From assembly GCF_037392515.1 (NCBI RefSeq), contig NC_090282.1, forward strand, positions 54,088,843 through 54,152,842: a stretch of DNA of 64,000 nt, read 5' to 3'. The notes below the pieces were generated by a model. That model had not been told where the DNA came from and did no database searches. It was given only the letters and a program-made list of their open reading frames with translations. The stretch is from Haliotis asinina. Taxonomy: Eukaryota; Mollusca; Gastropoda; Lepetellida; Haliotidae. Of this stretch, positions 1-21,886 are shown piece after piece. The position numbers and the translations under genes were made by a program. Position 1 is the stretch's first letter. Each line of letters starts with the position of its first letter.

Positions 1-11707
<11,707 letters not shown>

Positions 11708-12673
11708 GTTGAAAATGAATAGGCACTTTCCATTTGTTCAAAAGTCGAACCAGTACGTGGAAAACAAATATTTTACTTTGTATTTCAGAGCTTGGTATGG
11801 TACGTCATGTACGTTTCAAGATCAGTTGAATAATATAGGTAATATTGATAGGTTTTACGTTGTTTTAAAATCACAGTTTTAAGTAAACTGATTTATAAAG
11901 CATTCATATTCCGTTTTCTCTGTGTAAATAAAGTGAGTTTTTCCCTCATGCTACACATTTTCAGATGACGTACTGCACAACGGGACCGACCCGGCGGCAT
12001 GTGAGTGAGGATTGTGCAGTGAAGTTTGTCTTTTTTTTTACCTTGCGCGAGGTTAGAGTAAGTTGTTCAAATCATAACGATTGCCCATCCTTTACTGTAT
12101 GCAACTGCACTTTATCAAAGAGTTGTTTTACAAATATAGCTACTTTATGATGACTTGCAAGCGAACACAAATTATCACTGTCCCCTGCCACTGTTTTCGT
12201 GCATCACTCATCTCATATTTGTTTTCATAAGCTTCTGCCAGAGACTTGGGGAGTAGTTCACGTTACCGGGCGCAATTTTTCCGATTTTTTATTCACTAAC
12301 CCTAAAGATCTAGAAGGGGGGCGGAGGGGTGCCTAAGGGCTAAGGATCTAGAAGGGGGGGTACCCAGTGGCTGAGGATCCAGAAGTGGGGTGCCCAAGGG
12401 CTAAGGATACAGCATCGCACTCCTTAGCAAGCGCTCAGCAGTCCCTAGGTAGCGTGCCTGGATAAACCGCACTCTAGCCGAGACTTGTCAGTGAAGATTT
12501 GGTTCATTCAAAATATAGCACTTTTTGTGCATGGGGCCGCAGTAAAAGTTCCACCCATGCGGCTGCAGTAAGAGTTCTGCCTGTACCGCATCCCCCACCC
12601 CTGGCTCCCCATCACCCCTCCCAAAACATTAACTTATGAACTGTCACTCAAATTAATCACTAGTTATACCACC
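11708..12673. promoter_or_regulatory. Gap upstream of PSMC3 with a candidate plus-strand 5' UTR exon
   Basis: PSMC3 begins at 11707 going left. On the plus strand, CpG-rich sequence ends at 12000 before a consensus donor GTGAGT (12001-12006), which could be the donor of a non-coding first exon for MRPS16. Three imperfect repeats of about 35 bp (AAGGGCTAAGGATCTAGAAG type) lie at about 12298-12410. No TATA box or defined start site could be picked out. All of this is inference. Confidence 0.25.
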
Positions 12674-13580
12674 ATCAACAGGACCCCTAAGTAACTGAAG
12701 GAGTAACGGCAAATTTGAAGGAATTGCATCTCAGATGTAAACAAACGCAGCCCACTCACGAAACAATTTCAGCGACATCAGTAGTTTAGCGGTAGTAACA
12801 CAAACACAATGCCCCTATCGGAAACAACGTTGGTAATACTTGAAACAACATCAGCCAACTTTCGGAGATTTCTCAGCTCAGTTCCAAGATTTGTCGGTCG
12901 CGTCTTGAAACACATCAAAGCATGGCGTCAATGGAAGGAGCACCCGTCTCAGTGAGTTTTTAGTTTATACTGTTTTCTTTTTCCTAATTATCCATGTTCG
13001 ACCACCCATGTTGAAGGCGTTGAGGTATGAGGTGTTATCGGAGCTATAAATTATTTTTTTAGGAAAAGATTGTCACTGCAAAAGAGTGTCATAAGTCATG
13101 CCACTGGAGGTTGTTTACGTCTGAACATCGGAAGCATCCCGGGGCATGACTTATGATGCTCTTTTGCAGTGACAATCTTTTCCTAAAAAAATTATTTTAT
13201 AGCTCCGATAACACCTCATACCTCAACACCTTCAACACGGGTGGTCAAACATGGATAATTATGAAAATGAAAACAGCAGAAACTAAAACCAAACTCACTG
13301 AGACGGGTGCTCCTTCCAGTGACACCATGTTTTGATGTGTGAGTTTCAGGACGCGACCGACAAATCTTGGAACTGAGCCGAGAAATTTCCAAAGATGGCT
13401 GATCTTGTTTCAAGTATTCCCGACATTGTTTCTGATAGGGGCGTTGTGTTTATGTTATTATCGCTAAACTTCCGATGTCACTGCAATTGTTTCGCGAGTG
13501 GGCGGCGTTTGTTTATATTTGAGATGCAATTCTTTCAAATTTGCCATAATTCCTTGCATTACTTATGGGGGACTGATCAA
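12674..13580. repeat. Large imperfect palindrome, arms about 430 bp with a 40-bp spacer
   Basis: The left arm 12674-13102 and the right arm 13143-13580 match closely in inverse orientation along their whole length, for example TATGAGGTGTTATCGGAGCT and AAAGATTGTCACTGCAAAAG next to the centre and GAATTGCATCTCA near the outer ends. The spacer is 13103-13142. Each arm contains an ATG followed, after AAGGAGCACCCGTCTCA, by a consensus donor GTGAGT, facing outward-to-centre in mirror image. There is no transposase and no TA or TTAA border that I can see. It may be a foldback element or an inverted duplication of a first exon. Confidence 0.85.
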
Positions 13581-13978
13581 TAATGTGTGTAAGGCATGAA
13601 AAACAATATATCACCTGCAATAACTGCCATTCCCGTATTCAGCCCCGGGAATCGAACAGGTGTCCACATAGGCTGAGGTCAGCATAACAACATCGCCATA
13701 TGTAAGCTATATTCCATACAACTGATCAATACTCCAGAAAAGTACAAGTACCTCTACTGGCCTCCCGGGTAGGATTCGCTTTCTGGATAACTACAGCAAT
13801 ACAGATATTTGGCTAGATGTTGAGCAAAGTCGTGTCATCGAGTGTGTGTTGTCGGTAGTTATGCTTTAATCCACCATCATCGGTTTTCGATCTGGCTTGT
13901 ACAGGTACCAGTGGTGGGATCTGGTAATAAATACAAATAAGCATTACTGGAAATGGTGGATTATTTGCAAATCATTCA
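13581..13978. repeat. Possible tRNA-derived SINE remnant, minus strand
   Basis: Read on the minus strand, GTTCGATTCCCGGGGC near 13660-13640 is a good match to a pol III B box (tRNA T arm). An upstream ATGGCGATGTTG-type segment could be a worn A box. No intact tRNA fold is seen. The rest of the stretch has no gene. Confidence 0.3.
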
Positions 13979-14233
13979 TGCACATATACTATACTGCATA
14001 CACTTACCTTTAAAGTTCTCTGAAGGGTTGACTTTACAATGGGTGTAACCACCAAATTTACTTTCGTCAATTTTCACCATCAAGCCAGCACCATCCATAC
14101 CATTCATTTCAAACATCGCAGAGCATACCTCTCTACAATACGTGAAATAGTTCGTTACTGTTTCTTTTGAGGTTTCTAAGACTTGCCCATCACCATCACA
14201 GTCAATACTCATTCCTCTGATTGTGTCTGCATA
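13976..14233 (-). pseudogene. Merlin / IS1595-type (ISXO2-like) transposase fragment
   Basis: The minus-strand frame contains TVTNYFTYCREVCSAMFEM and, 13 residues on, VKIDESKFGG. YCREVC followed by IDESKFG is characteristic of Merlin/ISXO2-like DDE transposases, where this segment carries the first catalytic D and E of the IDES motif. The usual basic stretch after FG (KRKYNRGR) is replaced by YTHCKVNPS and the frame then ends, so only the middle of the protein is present. No TIRs were identified around it. Confidence 0.5.
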
Positions 14234-15816
14234 TCACATTTTATGAGCTAATCAGTAGGTGAACAAAACAGTTTTTCTCAGTGACAAATTCGATCCAGAA
14301 AACCACGTACCCAACCATGCTGGAACTTGATTGTTGTTACTTTTTTACATACTTTGCGGTTACACTGGAAAGGATAGTCAGGAACCTTACCCTGCAATTA
14401 ATTGCATACGTGTGAGTTACTACTTGCTGACAGTTAGGACTATTTGCTTGGGTTGGCAACACCCTGTACCACTGGCAACAAGAAACCGTGGTCTCACTGC
14501 TACCTAAATGTGAAACTAGAAAGAAAAGATTCAAAGGAGGGGGTTATTTAGCATTGGAACATGTAACAATCCAAGGTGCTGGAGGAGGTGCTGGGGAGAC
14601 ATTACGAGGTGGTGTGGGGTGAGACACTGCATCAACAACTAAAGGTGAGGGAGAGCGTGGAGGTGATACAGACTGGAAGGGGTCTGCAGGAGTTAGGTGC
14701 AGGCTTCTTTTTTTCACACTGACGGGGGTGGCTTTTTCAGATGGTTTAGCAGGGTTTTTGGTTTAGCAGGGTTTTTGGGTGCTTGAACGGGAGGAGGCGA
14801 CATACTAGGGTGTGCAACAGGAGGTACGGGAGCAGTGCTAGCACTATTTCTGCTGGTGTTAATATTTTGAGTAAGTGAAAAAGATACACCTGTGCTGGAC
14901 ACTGCACAATTGCCGGACTGACTGTCAATCATTCATCGCTCAGTCAATTGGTCACTAACACTAGAGAACCCCGATGAGTCCTCGTTCAGGTGTCAATCAC
15001 TCTCTGACCTGGGTCAATGTCACCATCCAATAAGGAAGAAAAAAATGTGAAATTGGGTATGGTGGAGAAGGGGACTCACAATCTCCTGCTATGTTAGCAT
15101 GGTTAGGGGGAATGTTTAAACTAGAGACCGACGACATGGCTTCTAAATGTTTTTCTTTCTCTTACACCAGGAAGGTGTACCACACTCAGTCAGCTAGGGT
15201 CTCGCATGGGAATGGCAACAACATGTATGTTTTATTCAAAAAGCATTAAATCATGGGATGTCAGTAGATACAAGCAACTTGTGCCAAAGTCATTATATGC
15301 ACAGGAGAAGCACACCAGATGATCTCTTATTCAATTTTCGAACCCACCAACAGAGTATGACATCACAGTTCAAAGCAAAGCCGGAGGACGAAACACGGAG
15401 ACAACGTAGAAGGCCAAAAGTGTTTTATTTTTTATCCACGCCCCTACCCCCACTAAACCCCCACTAAACGCTTTAACCTCCCCAAAATTCATACTAATGC
15501 CCATTTTTAGAATATTACATCGGGGAATAAATCCCCGGGGCCGCATTTCTTCCTGAAAAAGAAGCGGGATACGGACGGAACTCTTTCCTGAAAAGCTTCC
15601 CAGTCAGATATTTCGCATTGGCACACTTTGGTTGTTAAATTCTAAAATAATAGCAGTACGTGGGAGTGTTATATTTCATTATATCCATATTCTACCTTTT
15701 CTCCTTGTTTGTTATATGTTTTTCTTAAAACAGCACACCCCAAAAACATTCAAATAGATACTTAAAATTTCTGAATGATACTGTGCTGTAGGAGTGCACC
15801 AATTCCCAACCCTGGA
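14234..15816. other. Unassigned stretch with proline-rich minus-strand ORFs
   Basis: A minus-strand ORF at 14714-14932 encodes a Pro/Ser-rich peptide with APVPPVAHPSMSPPPVQAP; a short duplication, GGTTTAGCAGGGTTTTTG, sits inside it. I cannot tie it to a gene. It could be part of the neighbouring transposon or a host exon. Confidence 0.3.
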
Positions 15817-16098
15817 ACCCGTGAAGGTCCCGGGGTAGAATAGGCCTTCAGCAACCCATGCTTGCCATAAAAGGCGACTCAGCTTGTCGTAAGAGGCGAC
15901 TAACGGGATCGGGTGGTCAGGCTCGCTGACTTGGTTGACACATGTCATCGGTTCCCAATTGCGCAGATCGATGCTCATGTTGTTGATCACTGGATTGTCT
16001 GGTCCAGACTCGATTATTTACAGACCGGCGCCATATAGCTGGAATATTGCTGAGTGCGGCGTAAAACTCAACTCACTCACTCACTCCCAACCCTGGAC
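15804..16098 (+). repeat. Haliotis-type SINE with perfect 13-bp target-site duplication
   Basis: The body is about 15817-16085: GTGAAGGTCCCGGGGTAGAA, CTTCAGCAACCCATGCTTGC, an internal partial duplication of the AAGGCGACT segment, GACTTGGTTGACACATGTCA, GATCACTGGATTGTCTGG, CATATAGCTGGAATATTGCT and a CTCACTCACTCAC tail. TCCCAACCCTGGA occurs immediately before and after the body, which marks retrotransposition at this site. This is the best-preserved copy in the window. Confidence 0.88.
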
Positions 16099-16563
16099 TG
16101 TCTTCCACACCGTTGCAGCTGTTACTCTTTGATTAGGTGTAATACTAATGTAAATATTGATTGAATGAACATAAATAACATTTGCACATGAGTAATACTG
16201 AGTAATCATGAGGTGTGTTTTTCTGTCTGCCATATAAGAAAAAGTGTATAACAATTTGATCGTTATTTGTTTGTATGAAGATGGGGTTTGTGGATTGGTA
16301 ATCCAAAAAAATCTAAGAAATACTGACACCTGTTGGTTGAAAGTGTTACAGAATTAGGTACTACCCATTGTAGCCTGTCAGTTAAGTAGCCAATCCTTGA
16401 AGTCCAGTAATGTGAGGTCTTATTTCATAGTGTGTTTGAATAAGTGGGATTATTTCACTATAAGAGAGATTTTGGAAGGCCCTTTCATTATATATTCTCA
16501 TTACTAATTATTTATTTACGATTAATGTACTCTAACTTTTCTATTTCTATTTTAGATTTGAGG

Positions 16564-18500
16564 ATGCCTCGTCTCCCACCCCGTGTCAATGACATGGCAA
16601 TACGTCTGGCACTGTCAGGTTGCACCAACCGGCCCTTTTACCACATTGTTGCTATGCCACGAAAGAAGGCTCGTGATGCTAAGGCCACAGAACAGCTTGG
16701 CAGTTATGACCCAATGCCAAATACAGACAATGAGAAGCTAGTCTCTCTCAATTTTGAGAGACTGAGATATTGGTTAGCCTGTGGAGCAAATGCCACTAAG
16801 CCAGTCCAACAATTACTAGGTATGTTGTCATGGTCATGTCTTAGTCAGTTCAGTCTAAGTAAACTTAGTCTCAGTGTATTTCATTACACTCCACCACAGA
16901 GTCTAACAAAACCTAGTAGAAGGTCGCGTCAGGTAACCTTTGAGCGACAAATGGCTGTCCAATTAAATAGATTTAACCAATCAGACAACGGCTACTATTT
17001 AGGGATCAGAGGGACTTTCAAAATATTCAAGACACCGACACAGATGTCTCCACAAACAAAAATCCGCATATAACACAGTTATTTGACCTGCAGTATATAC
17101 GCATTGGGGTTTCTGTTGACATAGTTACCATTAGCTAATATTTCCGCGAGATGACATCCTTGAATATTGCCAAAAACACTATTTTCAGTGTCTGTTTACT
17201 CACCATTGTCATGGTTGTACGTACGCCGTGTGCATCATCCGGAAGCGAGCGTACGCTAAATACCATTCGGAATCGTTCGGGTACGAACCTTTTTGAGATA
17301 AAAAGTTCCAAAAAGGTATGTGCGAATGTCCACTTTCGCGATTTGGTTAGCTGTGTTCTGATTGGTCAGTCTCAGAGGTTACCTGACGCAACCTCCCATA
17401 AGGGTTTTGTTAGACTCAGCAGTGGAGTATAACAAAAAGTTCTGAGGATAAGTTTACTTAGACTGTGTTCAGTTCAAACTAGAACCATGAAGGTCTGGGG
17501 TAGAAAAAGCCTTCAGCAACCCATGCTTGCCATAAAAGGCAGCTATGCTTGTCATGCAACTGACAGGATCTGGTGGCCAGGTTCACTGACTTGGTTGACA
17601 CATGTCATCTTCTCCCAATTTTGCAGATCAATGCTCATGTTGTTGATCACTGGATTGTCTGGTTCAGCCTCGGTTATTTACATGCCACAGCCATATAGCT
17701 GGAATATTGCTGAGTGCGGCTTGAAACTAAACTCACTCACTCAGTTCTACCTGTAAATCAATCAGTGCAGCTGTCTGGACATGCAGCAATAACTTAAATC
17801 TGTTGAAAGCATTTTTCATGCATTGGCTTGTGCCTTAAACATGATAAAAGTGTTGGACATTTTTACCTGGGGACTTTGGGGATGGGTGGGGGGTGGGTTC
17901 TATTTATTGGATTCTTTATGTTAGGATGGTTAATCATGATGTGCAGGAAGGTACATCCATTTCCAGCGCCATGTCTTATTTAGGAACTTTCAGCCTTTTA
18001 CTATGTTAGTGTAACTCAGTGACCAGATATACATTTTTATCACCTTCGTACAATGCTGTATTCTCACTACACAATTTTTTCAGCCAAAATATTTGGCTGG
18101 CTATATCATTTAGTTTGTGGATACACAAGTAGATGTCATCTGAAGTGCCACAAATTCTATGTGTATTTGTGTGACATGATCATGTGTCTCAATCACAGTA
18201 TGTGCTGATTATAGTGCTATGGTTGTCATGTTATTCCATGCTCATGTGTTTCAGTACATAGTAAATGGTTGAGATCTGCTTGAATCTACATGAAGCTGAT
18301 ATGTTGTGATATACTAAACTACAGTCTGACCGGTGATAAACCAAATTCATTCAAGTCATATTATGTTTGTTTCAGGTCTTGCTGGCTTCTTCCCAGTTCA
18401 TCCCCTGAGCTACATCAAGGCCAAGAGAAATCGCCGAGCTGTTGCAGAGCAACTCAAGGAAGAGGTGACCCAGGACAAGTCAGGATCTGCACCTACATAG
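16564..18500 (+). CDS. MRPS16: MRPS16, mitochondrial small ribosomal subunit protein bS16m, two coding exons
   Basis: This is the mitochondrial homologue of bacterial ribosomal protein S16, a component of the small mitoribosomal subunit in the matrix. Coding exons are 16564-16819 and 18376-18500, joined inside a Gly codon (donor GTATGT, acceptor TTTCAG). The product is 126 residues, close to the usual animal length. Diagnostic segments are IRLALSGCTNRPFYHIVAMP, EQLGSYDPMPNTDNEKLVSL, RLRYWLACGANATKPVQQLL and GLAGFFPVHPLSYIKAKRNR. The ATG is preceded by an acceptor (AG at 16554-16555), so a 5' UTR exon must lie upstream; bases between acceptor and ATG contain an in-frame-independent TGA. The short N terminus MPRLPPRVNDMA is Arg-containing and could serve as a small mitochondrial presequence (inference). 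The intron contains a MITE and a SINE. Confidence 0.95.
16852..17464. mobile_element. 613-bp MITE with about 105-bp TIRs in the MRPS16 intron
   Basis: The left arm starts AGTCTAAGTAAACTTAGTCT and continues through ACTCCACCACAGAGTCTAAC to GCGTCAGGTAACCT. The right arm repeats this in inverse orientation up to 17464. No transposase is encoded. The interior has two mirrored blocks (CCAATCAGA / TCTGATTGG). Superfamily unknown. Confidence 0.75.
17469..17747 (+). repeat. Haliotis-type SINE copy in the MRPS16 intron
   Basis: Full-length, diverged copy: CCTTCAGCAACCCATGCTTG, GACTTGGTTGACACATGTCA, GATCACTGGATTGTCTGG and CCATATAGCTGGAATATTGC with a CTCACTCACTCA tail. TCAGTTC flanks both sides (17469-17475 and 17741-17747) and may be the target-site duplication. 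Confidence 0.82.
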
Positions 18501-19414
18501 TGTTATCCATCTCCAGTAGCCTGATATGGTCTCCCAGTGGATGACTTATACCATGTCTGTGAGGAACTGTGGACTAAGTCATTAGCTCTGTGTGTGATTG
18601 AAACATTGGCTGTGCTGGTGACCAACAGCTGTATGAATACAATGGATGTATGTGATGACATTACTGTGCAGACTGCAGCATGTTGATGGCCCACATTGTA
18701 TAGGTGCATTAGCACTTTCCTGTGTAGGAGATACCACACCATGATGTAACATCATGAACATTCTCATGCTTATCTCCCTTGAGGTGATCATTGGGGTCTG
18801 AACAGTTAACATCTAGTATTCTCGACATGTTCACTTTTAATTACTCAAGAGAGATGAGTGTGTCGTTCCTATAGTCATACCCTGTGGTGTCCGCACCCTG
18901 GATTTCTTGTAGACTACTTACAGGAACATTCCCTGTTACCAGTAAATAACGAAGCAATGATGAACTGTTCACACCATCATGTGTTATCAGGTACACACAC
19001 TGTTTTGTTTCCATGTTCGTGTGGCACAATATTGGTAGATCCTGTGAAACTGCTTGTGGTTACAGAGCAGTTACCTCCCTTGGATTACCAGCACTCCATT
19101 CTCCAATGTGACATGGATTAACCTTTGTTATTGTTAATATTTGATTATTGAAGGTGGATAGTAAATGTCTGTATCAGTGTATATTGAGTATCTTATAGTG
19201 CTTTCTTCAGTTGCCTTAGCATGTCATTTTCTCGACTTTATGTGAACATGTTGAAATGTGTTTTGAGAATTACACTGGTACCTGTCTCCCTTTTTGTCAT
19301 ATCAGTTGCTATGATTACACACGTACACAATATTTAAGGTAGAATGTTTAATGCATGAGGACTGGAACTTGCCTCACAAAGAGTGGTGTATTGGTAACAT
19401 GAAATCACACCATC
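18501..19414 (+). other. MRPS16: Probable MRPS16 3' UTR and downstream sequence
   Basis: Begins at the MRPS16 stop codon (TAG 18498-18500). No good AATAAA was found before the transposon at 19417, so the transcript end cannot be placed. No other gene is seen. Confidence 0.4.
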
Positions 19415-19416
19415 TA

Positions 19417-21886
19417 TAGTTTGGCATGAAATGGATATGGACCCATTTTTTTTAAATAACTCTTCATCCAATGATCTAATCGATCTCAAACTTTGCAAGT
19501 AGATGTTTTGTCAGACCAGCACTAATTGTTTGATTTCTAAATCACATTGTAAATCACCGATTTTATACATTTGTTTGAAAGAATCTGTCTATGTAATTGT
19601 CGGCAAAATAAACCGCAGAACACGGACTGCTTTCAGAGTTAGGGAGCCAGTGACCTGTAACAGCAGCAGTGTTAGGTCAAAAAGGTCAACATTTGTCAGT
19701 GTAGGTCAGCTCTACATGTGAGAGGTATTCAGAGGTGTCACAGGTTGTGAATGGGGTAAGGAGGCTGCCAACTGTTAACCATCATACAGAGTTTGTTTCT
19801 CTGAGTTGTTCAACATAAACCACAAAAGCCATGAGTGAGAATTATCCTTAAGGTTAAATTCTTTAAATTTGTAATGTTAATGTCATATTTTGTTTATGCA
19901 GTACCTAAGTGAAAATGCATTTAAAGAACACAGAAATTATATTTACACTAAATCATTAATCGGACCACCTATGGTTAGAACTCAACTAAAAGCCCCGTTC
20001 CCTCAGACACAAGTACACACAATCGGGCACACTCACTGAAGAAAAGATATAATGAAGACACACGTGTTATGTTTTGATGTCATTCACATTCCAAATTAAG
20101 CAATGCATTTCTGATAGCTTGAAGCATATCGATAGTTAACATTTATATTTTCATGATAATTTTATGTGAAATGAGGGTTTCATGTTACACTATAAGTCGT
20201 TGGAATTAGTCATTGCTGTCATTGTTAAAAGAATTTATATTTCTTTGAGCATATCTGGCTGGATACTATTATTATCTGTAAATAGGATAACAGAATTAAA
20301 CATCAAGTTCACTCCATTCTTGCACAGAGAAGTCATCAGTGTCCAGACAAATGGCAACTGAATTAACTGTTTGCTCCTTCAAGCCATCTTTAGTCAGTAC
20401 TCTTTCTCCACCTTCTTGACATGTTCAACACAAGCATGCCAGCATGCAATGTCAATGTCACGTATACCAGTGTTGACAATGTGCTTGACATCATTCAACT
20501 TGAATGATTGATTTTTCCGGGCCACTGTGGTTTTAAGGTCTCGACAGATAAGTTCAATTGGGCTGAGATCACAGTGATACGGCTGTAATCTCAACACTTC
20601 ATGGCCGTGTTGGCATAGCATGTTGTCAATGATATATGTGGGTGGAGATTTGTTAGTTTTAATGAACAAGTACAACTGTGGCTGAGTAGCCTTAATTGGA
20701 TATTGTATATTGTTATTTGTTAGCCATTGCTGAATATCTGACTTCTTTGTTGAGCACCTATTGTTTGGATGTCGAACACTGTGATATGGAGCATTGTCCA
20801 TGACAAGACTCTTTTCGGGCAGAGCTGGCAACAATTGTTCCTCAACATACTGTGTGAAAAAAGTTGAGGTCATTTCTGTATGATAGTCCCTACCATCTGT
20901 GCTCTTTGACCTAAATACCAGATCACACCCAGGTAGGAATCCTCTGTGGGAACCAGCATGAAGAATGATTAAATGTTCACCTTTGCCTGTTGGTATTTTC
21001 CTACCATCACTGGGATGAGTGGGTAGCCACTATCTGGCAGCAGCATGGTTTGCCTTGACCCAGGTCTCATCCAGATATATAGGTTCGAACCCATCCTCTC
21101 TTGCCTGCTTAATTTCTCTGAGATAGTTACACTATATTTTCAAAATATCAGATCTCTCACACATTACACATTTCTGGTTTGCTCCTTTCTCATACTTGTA
21201 TCCAAATTTGAGCAGTAGTTTGCTTAGCATAAACCTAGAAACATTAATGTCGTGATCCTCTGCAAGGATGTGTTTTCGGTTACTTGTGGACAGGTGTTCA
21301 TTTCTAGCGAATAGCCAGCGAATAACAACTCTGATGACCCTAATGTCAAAGAATCTAAGTTTTGATGCCTACCTTTTTGTACAAGGTTTTGTTTTTTGGT
21401 TGTTGGTTTATTCCTCACAATGTTCTTTTTCATGAGAACGTTTCATGTAGTCCAACACCTTATAAATCGGTTTGCTGCATTTGCTCTCTTTTTTGAAAAA
21501 ATCAAACACCTTTTTAATTAAACGTTTAGCTTCATCTGAATAAACTTTCATGACAGCTAGAAAAGTCAGTGTGAATGATCCAGTCTATCACTGTGCAGTG
21601 ACCAGGTAACTATCATGAACTGCAAATGCATTTACCTTCCTGACCCAACACTGCCACTGTTACAGGTCATTGGCTCCCTCCCTCTGCAAGCAGTCCGTGT
21701 TCTGCTGTTTATTTTGTTGACAGTTACATTGACAGATTCTTTCATACAAATGCATAAAGTCGCTGATTTACAATGTGATTAGGTTGTCTGACAAAACGTA
21801 CACTTGCAAAGTCTGAGATTGACTGGCCCATTGGATGAAGAGTTATTTACAAACAACTGGGTCCATATCCATTTCATGCCAAACTA
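19417..21886 (-). mobile_element. 2.47-kb Tc1/mariner-like transposon with about 230-bp TIRs
   Basis: Both ends begin TAGTTTGGCATGAAATGGAT and stay alignable for about 230 bp, through AATAACTCTTCATCCAATG and CAGAACACGGACTGCTT to GGGAGCCA(G/A)TGACCTGTAA. TA flanks each side (19415-19416 and 21887-21888). A single transposase reading frame fills the minus strand between the TIRs. The long TIRs are themselves AT-rich and could be mistaken for host sequence. Confidence 0.87.
20394..21551 (-). pseudogene. Transposase with a very long D-to-E spacing, disabled by four in-frame stops
   Basis: The frame runs 386 codons from an ATG at 21551 (MKVYSDEAKRLIKKVFDFF) to the TGA at 20396-20394. The N-terminal half contains a helix-turn-helix-like stretch ending NVSRFMLSKLLLKFGYKYEK. 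Catalytic positions appear as IYLDETWVKA, LVMDNAPYHSVR and LQPYHCDLSPIELI. About 80 residues separate the second D from the E, far more than the 34-39 of classic Tc1/mariner. From memory this resembles the DD82E (Sailor) group of this superfamily. Four in-frame stops lie at 21410 (TAA), 21371, 21134 and 21032 (TAG), with no frameshift detected. It is therefore a recently dead copy. Confidence 0.82.

Noticed and set aside
12919..12951. First coding exon of MRPS16 in the left palindrome arm
   Set aside because: Splicing from its donor to the MRPS16 acceptor runs into TGA before the ATG, so it cannot extend the protein; it could at most be a leader.
13651..13666. tRNA gene suggested by GTTCGATTCCCGGGGC on the minus strand
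   Set aside because: Only the T-arm-like part is present; acceptor, D and anticodon arms cannot be formed.
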